From contig DXKH01000103.1 in assembly GCA_019415335.1 (NCBI GenBank), forward strand, positions 1 through 21,583: a stretch of 21,583 nucleotides of DNA, read 5' to 3'. The stretch is from Citrobacter sp. (lineage in GTDB: Bacteria > Pseudomonadota > Gammaproteobacteria > Enterobacterales > Enterobacteriaceae). The notes under the pieces are model-generated. The model did not search any database. It had not been told where the DNA came from and saw only the letters and a list, made by a program, of their open reading frames with translations. The translations under genes and the position numbers were made by a program. Positions 1-4,868 of this stretch are shown in pieces. Within the stretch, counting starts at the first letter, position 1. Every line of letters begins with the position of its first letter.

Positions 1-213
1 GGCAACTATCCGGTAACTCCGGATGGTTGGATAAGCTGTAGTGAGCGAATGCCCGCTCAAGATGATTGGATTTTAATTTATTCAAAGCACGGCGAGTATA
101 TGGCAGGACAGGTACAAGGGGAATACGTGGAGTTGAGCGACGGCACTTTATCGTGGTTAGGGAACGCCTTGTACTGGATGCCTCTACCGGAACCGCCGCA
201 GGAGGTTAATTGA
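1..213 (+). CDS. DUF551-domain protein, 5' end missing
   Basis: The frame is open from the first base to a TGA at 211-213 and gives 70 residues without a start, so the gene begins outside the window. Two features point to the DUF551 family of small lambdoid-phage proteins: a WISCSERMP motif near visible residues 10-18, and the typical ending LYWMPLPEPPQ just before the stop. The function of DUF551 is unknown. The stop overlaps the next start as TGATG, so the two genes are probably translationally coupled. It belongs to the string of small accessory genes that precedes the terminase. The family call rests on these two motifs. Confidence 0.8.
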   Translation, partial: GNYPVTPDGWISCSERMPAQDDWILIYSKHGEYMAGQVQGEYVELSDGTLSWLGNALYWMPLPEPPQEVN

Positions 214-497
214 TGGTCTCCTTCGCGAAATATACGATTATTGACTGGATAGCATTCATTCAGGTTTTGCTCATCTGGTTTTATATGGCTTACAGGAGTG
301 GACAGTGGATTGTCAGTGTAGCCTGTAGCAATGGATGGCGTTGGTGGAACCGAAAGAATAAAAAAGCGCTGGCCTTGGCTTCGTTTTACGAAGCATTCAA
401 TCTTAACAGTCTTCAGCCTGGTTCTGTCGTTGTAGTCACCACTCAAAGCGGCATGACGATACAAATTCACAAGCCAAAGGAGGAAGGTCGTGGCTAA
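213..497 (+). CDS. Small single-pass membrane protein, unknown function
   Basis: The ATG at 213 is preceded by GGAGG at 201-205, an ideal ribosome binding site, and overlaps the stop of the upstream gene by one base. A TTG three bases earlier is in frame but less likely. The 94-residue product has a hydrophobic stretch at about residues 10-28 (IDWIAFIQVLLIWFYMAY), then a Trp-rich basic segment (GWRWWNRKNKK) and a soluble C-terminal half rich in Val and Thr. This suggests a membrane anchor with a cytoplasmic tail. I do not recognise the family. It overlaps the ASCH gene by 8 bases and is part of the same small-gene operon. Confidence 0.7.
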   Translation: MVSFAKYTIIDWIAFIQVLLIWFYMAYRSGQWIVSVACSNGWRWWNRKNKKALALASFYEAFNLNSLQPGSVVVVTTQSGMTIQIHKPKEEGRG

Positions 498-771
498 CCT
501 GCAACTTGCCGTTAAAGGTGAATACTTCGATGCCATGATTCGCGGAGAGAAAACGGAAGAGTATCGCCTGTGTAATGACTACTGGAATAAGCGAATTATG
601 TTCCGCGAGTATGACCGCCTGATTATCACAAAGGGATATCCGAAGCGCGACGATTCCAGCCGCAGAATTGACGTCCCGTATGACGGATATGAAATCAAGA
701 CAATCACACATCCGCACTTCGGCGATAAACCGGTAAAGGTGTTCGCTATAAAGGTAAATATTGATGGCTAA
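490..771 (+). CDS. ASCH-domain protein
   Basis: A GTG start at 490 follows the strong site GGAGGAAGG. The 93-residue protein is a single compact domain. Its AVKGEYFDAMIRGEKTEEYR segment near the N-terminus is the G-x-K-x-x-E-x-R type of signature of ASCH domains. It also carries the RLIITKGYP and THPHFGD segments common to phage members. ASCH domains share the PUA-like fold and are thought to bind RNA or modified nucleotides; some members are amidohydrolases acting on modified cytidine. The role in this phage is unknown. The gene overlaps both neighbours, indicating coupled translation in a small-gene cluster. Confidence 0.8.
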   Translation: MANLQLAVKGEYFDAMIRGEKTEEYRLCNDYWNKRIMFREYDRLIITKGYPKRDDSSRRIDVPYDGYEIKTITHPHFGDKPVKVFAIKVNIDG

Positions 772-1102
772 ATCAGCAGCAGAGCGCAAAGCCGCTCAGA
801 GAGCCAGACAAGCTGCATCTGGTGTGCGTAAACTGGAGATTGTGCTTGATGCTCAGGAAATTGAAATGCTGGAGCGTAACTGTGCCACGCGTCGCCCCGG
901 GCGTGCGCCTTACGAATTTGGTGAGTATATAGCGTTACTGATCCGCCAGGATGATGCACGCGTGCACGGGCGTATAAAATCGATCAGCAGAAAACGTTGC
1001 GGTAAGTGCGGCGAGAGAGTTCCTGTGAATTCATGCCCGTGTAATGGTGACTCGCAATGCTGGGTGACCAAAGGCTGGCATGAAACGAAATTAATAGTGT
1101 GA
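764..1102 (+). CDS. Phage protein with C-terminal Cys cluster (zinc-ribbon-like)
   Basis: The ATG at 764 lies inside the end of the ASCH gene, with AAAGG upstream; an in-frame TTG at 761 is a less likely start. The 112-residue product begins with a basic helix (AERKAAQRARQAASGVRK), continues with a central alpha/beta-looking segment, and ends in a cysteine cluster at residues 79, 82, 91, 93 and 99 (CGKCG, CPC, QCW). The cluster could bind zinc, and the basic N-terminus suggests nucleic-acid contact. Similar proteins are frequent in E. coli prophages but have no assigned function that I know of. The metal binding is inferred from cysteine spacing only. The stop at 1100-1102 lies within the first copy of the repeated 12-bp palindrome. 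Confidence 0.75.
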   Translation: MAKSAAERKAAQRARQAASGVRKLEIVLDAQEIEMLERNCATRRPGRAPYEFGEYIALLIRQDDARVHGRIKSISRKRCGKCGERVPVNSCPCNGDSQCWVTKGWHETKLIV

Positions 1103-1110
1103 CATGTCAC
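1099..1110. repeat. 12-bp palindrome GTGACATGTCAC, copy 1 of 3
   Basis: This is a perfect palindrome that overlaps the stop codon of the Cys-cluster gene and sits just upstream of the ribosome binding site of the next gene. Identical copies lie at 3550-3561 and 20875-20886. After the palindrome both copy 1 and copy 2 continue with a GTGTTAT-like sequence, so similarity extends a little beyond the 12 bp. It may be a protein-binding site or a conserved recombination joint; the sequence alone does not decide. Confidence 0.85.
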
Positions 1111-1119
1111 GAAGGTGTT

Positions 1120-1332
1120 ATGCCAAAAATACGCTACGACCTTGAAGATATGAGAGATAACTCAGCAAATTTTCCGAAAGAGGTTAAATTTCTCATGCAT
1201 AAGTATGGTTGCGCCAGGAGGGATATAGTTATCGACAGTCAGCACCCTTGCGGCGAGGATGTAATTTTCATTCGCGGTAAATGGGAAGGGTATCTTGACG
1301 AGAGTTTTTACGATGAATTTGATGGACTTTGA
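1120..1332 (+). CDS. Hypothetical 70-aa acidic protein
   Basis: The ATG at 1120 is chosen because GAAGGTG at 1111-1117 forms a ribosome binding site directly before it. A GTG at 1099 in the same frame lies inside the palindrome and lacks such a site. The product is acidic, has no membrane segment, and ends EGYLDESFYDEFDGL. Two cysteines (CARR, HPCGE) are present. I recognise no domain. A Rho-independent terminator begins six bases after the stop, so this is probably the last gene of the left small-gene cluster. Confidence 0.65.
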   Translation: MPKIRYDLEDMRDNSANFPKEVKFLMHKYGCARRDIVIDSQHPCGEDVIFIRGKWEGYLDESFYDEFDGL

Positions 1333-1337
1333 ATACT

Positions 1338-1363
1338 GCCGCCAACTATGGCGGCTTTATTTT
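1338..1363 (+). terminator. Rho-independent terminator before terminase genes
   Basis: GCCGCC (1338-1343) and GGCGGC (1350-1355) pair with a 6-nt loop and are followed by TTTATTTT. It lies immediately after the 70-aa gene and before the small terminase, so terminase expression would need readthrough, antitermination or a start downstream. Late-gene antitermination (Q-type) would fit, but no Q gene is in the window. Confidence 0.75.
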
Positions 1364-1370
1364 GCATGGT

Positions 1371-1406
1371 ACTATTACCACAACGGTAACTATTACCACG
1401 GTGGTT
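1371..1406 (+). repeat. Tandem imperfect repeat and dyads in the terminase leader
   Basis: ACTATTACCAC occurs twice, 18 bases apart (1371-1381 and 1389-1399). Within and after it are two dyads: GGTAA-CTA-TTACC, and ACCAC-G-GTGGT at the end. The latter includes the GGTGG likely to act as the small terminase ribosome binding site. In the terminase frame the stretch would read TITTTVTITT. It could be a translational operator, a packaging-recognition element, or the coding part of a longer terminase; none is proven. Confidence 0.6.
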
Positions 1407-1409
1407 ATG

Positions 1410-2003
1410 ATGCCTGCTGAACCTAAAACCTATAAACGCAAATCAACGCAATTTAAGCCACTAACAGCAATGCAGGAGGCTTATTGCCAGTCATACATCA
1501 AAACGCCTGAAAACCAGACTCAGGCAGCGATTAATGCAGGATTCTCCCCAAATACAGCGGCAGTTAAAGCCAGTGTCATGATGCGCGATGAACGCATTCA
1601 AAAACGGATTGCCGAGTTGATGGAGGAGCGCAACAAACGAATGCGCGTCAGTGCTGATTACGTTCTCATGCGCCTGGTGGAGATCGACCAGATGGACGTG
1701 ATCGACATCCTCAACGACGATGGGAGCCTTAAGCCAATCCGCGAGTGGCCGAAAATCTGGCGCACTACGCTTAGCGGCTTTGATCTGTCATCGACCATCA
1801 TGAACATGAACGAGGATTCGATAGAGACAATCCTCAAAAAAATTAAATGGCCTGACAAGGTGAAGAACCTCGAACTGATTGGTAAGCACGTCGACGTCAA
1901 CGCATTCAAAGAACGCCTGGATGTTAATGTGAATGTGACAATTGCTGATCGCATAGCAGCAGCCAGGAAGCGACTCAAAGAACGTCAGGATGGTAATCAG
2001 TGA
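1410..2003 (+). CDS. Terminase small subunit
   Basis: This is the DNA-recognition subunit of the packaging motor, which marks phage DNA for the large subunit. The N-terminal part (LTAMQEAYCQSYIKTPENQT, AAINAGFSPNTAAVKASVMM) is the helix-turn-helix region typical of the Terminase_2-type small subunits. A helical middle follows, and the C-terminus is basic (IAAARKRLKERQDGNQ). The ATG at 1410 has GGTGG at 1400-1404 five bases upstream. The ATG at 1407 is too close to it, and a TTG at 1329 would add a 27-residue low-complexity leader without a ribosome binding site. The length is 197 aa. The stop overlaps the large-subunit start as GTGA, the usual coupling of the pair. Confidence 0.88.
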   Translation: MPAEPKTYKRKSTQFKPLTAMQEAYCQSYIKTPENQTQAAINAGFSPNTAAVKASVMMRDERIQKRIAELMEERNKRMRVSADYVLMRLVEIDQMDVIDILNDDGSLKPIREWPKIWRTTLSGFDLSSTIMNMNEDSIETILKKIKWPDKVKNLELIGKHVDVNAFKERLDVNVNVTIADRIAAARKRLKERQDGNQ

Positions 2004-3475
2004 CAGATACAGTGTTATCTCCTGAAGAGCAGTTGATCGAGGATATTGCAGGGTTTACTCACGATCCGCTTGGTTATGCCCTCTATGCGTTCCCGTGGGG
2101 GGAAGAGGGGACTGAACTGGCACATGCTACTGGCCCACGTCAGTGGCAGGCTGATGCGTTCCGAGAGATACGTGATCACCTGCAGAATCCAGAGACGCGC
2201 TATCAGCCGCTTATGCTGTCACGCGCTTCTGGTCACGGTATTGGTAAATCCGCATTCATCTCAATGCTGATCAACTGGGGCATGTCCACTTGCGAGGATT
2301 GTAAGGTCGTGGTGACCGCCAACACCGACAACCAGCTACGAACGAAGACCTGGCCGGAAATTATCAAGTGGTCGAACCTTGCTATCACGAAAGACTGGTT
2401 TACCTGTACCGCTACCGCGATGTACAGCAATGATCCTGGACACGACAAGCGGTGGCGAGCTGACGCAATCCCCTGGTCTGAGCACAACACTGAGGCATTC
2501 GCCGGACTACACAACGAGCGCAAACGCATCATCGTGGTGTTTGATGAAGCGTCGAACATTGCGGATCTGGTGTGGGAAGTTGCTGAGGGTGCGCTTACGG
2601 ACGAAGACACTGAGATTATCTGGGTGGCGTTCGGAAACCCGACGCGTAATACCGGACGTTTCCGTGAATGTTTCCGCAAGTATAAACACCGCTGGAAAAC
2701 TGCGCAGATTGACAGTCGGACGGTGGAAGGTACCAACAAACAGCAGTTGCAGAAATGGGTTGATGACTACGGGGAAGACAGCGACTTCGTTAAAATCCGT
2801 GTGCGTGGCATATTCCCTGATGCATCTGAATTGCAGTTTATCCCTACCGGTCTTACTGACGAGGCAATGAAACGGGTGGTAACCGCTGCGCAGGTTGCAC
2901 ATGCTCCGGTGATAATCGGCGTTGACCCGGCATACTCCGGCGTTGATGACGCGGTGATATACCTGCGGCAGGGGCTGCACAGTAAGGTGCTGTGGACCGG
3001 CAACAAGACCACCGACGATCTGATTATGGCGAAGCGTATCGCTGACTTTGAAGACCAGTACCAGGCTGACGCGGTGTTCATCGACTTCGGTTACGGAACC
3101 GGTTTGAAGTCAATCGGTGATGGCTGGGGACGTACATGGCAACTTGTTCCGTTCGGCGGTGCGTCCACTGACCCGCAGATGCTTAACAAGCGTGGGGAGA
3201 TGTTCAACTCATGTAAGACATGGCTGAGGCTGGGCGGCATGCTGGATGACCAGGAAACTGCAGACGACCTGTCGGCGGCAGAGTACAAAGTTCGTGTGGA
3301 CGGTAAAATCGTTATCGAACCGAAGGAAGATATCAAAGAGCGTCTTGGGCGTTCGCCGGGTAAAGGCGATGCGCTATTGCTGACGTTTGCTTTCCCTGTG
3401 TCGAAGCGTCTGCGAATTCCAGGTCAGCAGAACCAGCAAGGCAAGGCCATTACAGATTACGATCCCTATGCTTAA
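2000..3475 (+). CDS. Terminase large subunit (ATPase/nuclease)
   Basis: This is the packaging motor ATPase and DNA nuclease, which docks on the portal. The start is GTG at 2000, with AGGATGG upstream and a 4-base overlap with the small subunit. In the 491 residues a Walker A-like loop ASGHGIGKS lies at about 76-84. A Walker B with catalytic Glu, RIIVVFDEAS, lies at about 176-185, and a coupling motif VAFGNPT at about 209-215. The RNase H-like nuclease half begins around residue 300: GVDPAYSG (Asp309) and VFIDFGYGTG (Asp362) supply two acidic residues, and GDALLL near the C-terminus probably supplies the third. All expected motifs are present and the length is usual, so the gene looks intact. 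Confidence 0.95.
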   Translation: MTDTVLSPEEQLIEDIAGFTHDPLGYALYAFPWGEEGTELAHATGPRQWQADAFREIRDHLQNPETRYQPLMLSRASGHGIGKSAFISMLINWGMSTCEDCKVVVTANTDNQLRTKTWPEIIKWSNLAITKDWFTCTATAMYSNDPGHDKRWRADAIPWSEHNTEAFAGLHNERKRIIVVFDEASNIADLVWEVAEGALTDEDTEIIWVAFGNPTRNTGRFRECFRKYKHRWKTAQIDSRTVEGTNKQQLQKWVDDYGEDSDFVKIRVRGIFPDASELQFIPTGLTDEAMKRVVTAAQVAHAPVIIGVDPAYSGVDDAVIYLRQGLHSKVLWTGNKTTDDLIMAKRIADFEDQYQADAVFIDFGYGTGLKSIGDGWGRTWQLVPFGGASTDPQMLNKRGEMFNSCKTWLRLGGMLDDQETADDLSAAEYKVRVDGKIVIEPKEDIKERLGRSPGKGDALLLTFAFPVSKRLRIPGQQNQQGKAITDYDPYA

Positions 3476-3502
3476 TCCGCTGGTGGGGATAATGTCGTTG
3501 AT

Positions 3503-3550
3503 ATCCTCTGGTGAGGATAAAACAAAGCCAGCTCATAGGCTGGCTGTTTG
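3503..3550. terminator. Convergent hairpins between large terminase and minus-strand gene
   Basis: Two hairpins stand in tandem: ATCCTC-TGGT-GAGGAT (3503-3518) and AGCCAGC with GCTGGCT (3526-3545, 6-nt loop). Read on the minus strand the second is followed by TTGTTTTA, a fair terminator for the gp66-like gene. On the plus strand it is followed only by GTTTG, a weak terminator for the terminase transcript. It probably works in both directions to different degrees. Confidence 0.6.
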
Positions 3551-3561
3551 TGACATGTCAC
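3550..3561. repeat. 12-bp palindrome GTGACATGTCAC, copy 2 of 3
   Basis: This copy is identical to those at 1099-1110 and 20875-20886. It lies directly after the convergent terminator hairpin and four bases from the stop codon of the minus-strand gp66-like gene, at the border between the terminase module and the minus-strand insertion. Confidence 0.85.
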
Positions 3562-3565
3562 GGTG

Positions 3566-3940
3566 TTATTGCTCGCTTAACTTCTGCTTCAGCAAGTAAC
3601 CTTCAAGCATCCAGATTTTGTTTACAGCATTCTGCCGGGCAATCTTCCGACCAATTTCTGCATCAAAGTTTTCCGGGCTTGCACAGGCGCTCTCTCCGGT
3701 GACGGTGAAGCCGTTGCGCAGCACCAGGACGCAGAAAGTGAGAAGGTGCAGAGCATCAGGGGTGGCTTCGACATAAGGCTCTGGATTATAAATAAGGTCA
3801 TCTTCTTTAGCCTGATGATCCCCCTGCGCAGCAGTAAAAAAATGCTCACTGCAAATGAGACCTTCAATTTTCTCAGGAGTTACACGAGGTGCCGTTTTAC
3901 CTTTCTCAACGATTTCTTTTTCGATTTGCTGGTCGTTCAT
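3566..3940 (-). CDS. N4 gp49/Sf6 gp66 family protein
   Basis: The 124-residue product reads from an ATG at 3940 on the minus strand with AAGGTGAG as ribosome binding site. The C-terminal half (LRNGFTVTGESACASPENFD, then EIGRKIARQNAVNKIWMLEG) is the hallmark of the phage N4 gp49/Sf6 gp66 family. The family occurs in many lambdoid phages, without a function I can name with confidence. The N-terminus is charged and probably helical. It is the only protein gene of the minus-strand insertion between terminase and portal. A strong terminator sits directly upstream of its ribosome binding site and I see no good promoter between the two, so expression may depend on readthrough from the tRNA/ncRNA promoter. 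Confidence 0.85.
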   Translation of the reverse strand: MNDQQIEKEIVEKGKTAPRVTPEKIEGLICSEHFFTAAQGDHQAKEDDLIYNPEPYVEATPDALHLLTFCVLVLRNGFTVTGESACASPENFDAEIGRKIARQNAVNKIWMLEGYLLKQKLSEQ

Positions 3941-3951
3941 AATCTCACCTT

Positions 3952-3975
3952 AAAAAAATGCCCGGCGAACCGGGC
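3952..3975 (-). terminator. Strong minus-strand terminator with TTCG tetraloop
   Basis: On the minus strand GCCCGG-TTCG-CCGGGC is followed by A and seven T. It is a classical Rho-independent terminator and the second after the tRNA. Its T tract runs directly into the ribosome binding site of the gp66-like gene, so it stands between any upstream promoter and that gene. Confidence 0.85.
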
Positions 3976-4016
3976 GAACTGGAAGCAATGAGTTATGCCT
4001 TCCGTGGCTGTACTGG

Positions 4017-4056
4017 TTTACAGCATGAAGCCATCGCAATGGCGCCCTGCTGTAAA
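4017..4056 (-). other. Nested hairpin downstream of the tRNA
   Basis: TTTACAGCA (4017-4025) and TGCTGTAAA (4048-4056) are perfect 9-bp arms. They enclose a second perfect stem, GCCAT (4030-4034) with ATGGC (4039-4043), with a 4-nt loop. The outer arm shares bases with the T run of the first terminator, so the two structures compete. Its meaning is unknown: it could be a readthrough control element or part of the structured RNA. Confidence 0.6.
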
Positions 4057-4095
4057 AAGGGCGGTGATAGTCCTTCAAGGGAAACCATCACCGCC
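4054..4095 (-). terminator. Rho-independent terminator after tRNA-Arg
   Basis: Read on the minus strand, GGCGGTGAT (4095-4087) and ATCACCGCC (4068-4060) form a perfect 9-bp stem with an 18-nt loop. The stem is followed by C and five T (4058-4054). It is the first terminator behind the tRNA and the likely 3' end of the tRNA-containing transcript. Confidence 0.7.
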
Positions 4096-4138
4096 AAGCC
4101 CCTGGAACTTCTGGCATCACGGTCCTTAGGCGTGATTC

Positions 4139-4215
4139 TGGCGTGGCATGCAGGATTCGAACCTGCGACCAACCGCTTAGAAGGCGGTTGCTCTGTCCAG
4201 CTGAGCTAATGCCAC
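4139..4215 (-). tRNA. tRNA-Arg, anticodon UCU (reads AGA)
   Basis: The minus strand folds into a complete 77-nt cloverleaf. The acceptor stem is GTGGCAT with ATGCCAC, the D stem GCTC with GAGC, the anticodon stem ACCGC with GCGGT, and the T stem GCAGG with CCTGC around TTCGAAT. Position 73 is G and CCA is encoded (4139-4141). The anticodon loop CTTCTAA has TCT at positions 34-36, so it reads AGA, a rare arginine codon in E. coli. The first 5' base directly abuts a long stem (4216-4283), and a small hairpin (4116-4136) follows the CCA. Phage-borne Arg(UCU) tRNAs usually support translation of AGA-rich late genes. Such codons are visible here in the ejection genes, for example AGG TCT AGA at 16725-16733. 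Confidence 0.96.
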
Positions 4216-4283
4216 AACGCTGAGAGCACTTAGCCTGTTAAGGCGCCACACTTTGTCGCGGCTCCATAAATGCTCTCATCGTT
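4216..4283 (-). other. Long stem abutting the 5' end of the tRNA
   Basis: As minus-strand RNA, an 11-bp stem (bases 4277-4267 with 4232-4222) contains one U-G wobble. A 2x2 internal loop follows, then four more pairs (AACG 4283-4280 with CGTT 4219-4216). The stem ends on the base before tRNA position 1, so it could stack on the acceptor stem and shape RNase P access. The 34-nt apical part can form a further GC-rich stem (GG-A-GCC with GGC-G-CC). Confidence 0.65.
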
Positions 4284-4550
4284 GTACCCTCGTCTCTTCC
4301 GAGGCGTCACACCGAATCGCCGGGATGGTGAGTCCATGAATCCGCTATTCCTCCAACGGTGACTTGCACATTCCGGCTACCTGGTTTGTTGCCTGAGCTA
4401 GGGGAAAAGGCAACCCCTTTAACGTCACCAGACCGCTAACGACGCATGTGCCAGACGCCGTACTGCTCAAAATAAAAGCTCACTCCACCTGTTCAATTTA
4501 ACGACAAGCCAGTCAGGTTAGTAACCGGAATGAACTCTTTGGTTACCTGA

Positions 4551-4579
4551 AAGGTAATAATTTGTGCGTTAAATGTCAA
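4551..4579 (-). promoter_or_regulatory. Minus-strand sigma70-like promoter for the tRNA/ncRNA
   Basis: On the minus strand a perfect -35 TTGACA (4579-4574) is followed after 17 nt by TACCTT (4556-4551), which matches three of six -10 positions including the conserved TA and final T. Transcription would start near 4546-4544 and run left through the structured region and tRNA-Arg. The -35 half overlaps an inverted repeat at 4578-4609. Confidence 0.5.
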
Positions 4580-4609
4580 CCACCTACGATAAATAAATCA
4601 TATGTGGTT
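4578..4609. promoter_or_regulatory. Dyad overlapping the ncRNA promoter
   Basis: AACCAC (4578-4583) and GTGGTT (4604-4609) are 6-bp arms separated by 20 AT-rich bases. The left arm overlaps the -35 of the minus-strand promoter, so a bound dimer could control it. The stretch 4560-4635 also precedes the portal operon. A weak plus-strand promoter candidate (TTGTGC, 17 nt, TACGAT) is visible, but it matches the consensus poorly. Confidence 0.35.
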
Positions 4610-4647
4610 AAATTGGTAATAATTTAATTGCGTACGGAGTCATTGAT

Positions 4648-4854
4648 ATGTGCATGGGTAGCTCACCATCAGTGCCTGCAACACCAGAAGTTCAGGCAGC
4701 ACCACAGGAGCAGGATGCCGCCGTTGTTGATGCCCGCGACGAAGAAACTCGTCGCCGTCGCGCTGCTGCTGGTCGTAGTTCTACGCTGCTTACCGGTTCT
4801 CAGGGCGACACATCAACCGCTAATACCAGCGGTAAAACGCTGCTTGGTCAGTAA
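4648..4854 (+). CDS. Small pre-portal phage protein
   Basis: The ATG at 4648 has GGAG at 4636-4639. The 68-residue product is Ala/Thr/Ser-rich with a basic patch DEETRRRRAAAGR in the middle and the segments STLLTGSQGD and KTLLGQ near the C-terminus. Short proteins with this pattern occur next to portal or tail genes of many podophages, where they are presumed virion components; their role is not established to my knowledge. It is the first gene of the long virion operon, 14 bases before the portal gene. Its leader CGGAGTCATTGA is repeated before the portal start. Confidence 0.75.
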   Translation: MCMGSSPSVPATPEVQAAPQEQDAAVVDARDEETRRRRAAAGRSSTLLTGSQGDTSTANTSGKTLLGQ

Positions 4855-4868
4855 CCGGAGTCATTGAA

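Larger units (their letters stand above)
4054..4546 (-). ncRNA. Putative ~490-nt structured RNA containing the tRNA
   Basis: A sigma70-like promoter on the minus strand predicts a start near 4546 and a Rho-independent terminator ends near 4054. Between them lies the tRNA-Arg near the 3' end, preceded by about 330 nt without a convincing gene but dense in inverted repeats. Clear examples are TCAGG/TAACC pairing with GGTTA/CCTGA (4513-4550), GGTGAC with GTCACC (4358-4363 and 4424-4429), and GTTGCC with GGCAAC (4388-4393 and 4409-4414). Others are CCTCG with CGAGG (about 4289-4305) and a 15-bp stem touching the tRNA (4216-4283). Large ornate phage RNAs lying next to tRNAs are known (GOLLD and ROOL classes). 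I cannot say this belongs to either; a long processed tRNA leader is the simpler alternative. Confidence 0.5.

Noticed and set aside
1376..1406. A true thr-type attenuation leader peptide
   Set aside because: The similarity TITTTVTITT to the thr leader is in the terminase frame, without its own start or ribosome binding site, and the terminator lies before rather than after it. It is therefore reported only as a curiosity within the repeat finding.
1329..1409. N-terminal extension of the small terminase from a TTG at 1329
   Set aside because: There is no ribosome binding site. The extension runs through the terminator hairpin and consists of low-complexity Thr/Ile/Val. The start at 1410 has a suitable site.
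3958..4209. Open plus-strand frame of 83 codons across the tRNA region, ending in GFEPATNRLEGG
   Set aside because: It is the antisense of tRNA-Arg. The GFEPATNR-type string is a well-known artefact of translating the complement of a tRNA T-arm. It has no ribosome binding site and overlaps terminator hairpins.
4230..4337. Minus-strand 35-codon frame (ATG at 4337, GGAGG at 4354-4350) inside the structured RNA
   Set aside because: The spacing of 12 bases between GGAGG and ATG is too long. The peptide is Arg-rich without recognisable pattern, and its 3' end lies in the 11-bp stem. Structure explains the region better, though a leader peptide is not fully excluded.
4560..4635. Plus-strand promoter for the virion operon (TTGTGC, 17 nt, TACGAT)
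   Set aside because: The match to consensus is poor, especially the -35. The virion operon may be read from a late promoter outside the window. Kept only as a remark on the dyad at 4578-4609.
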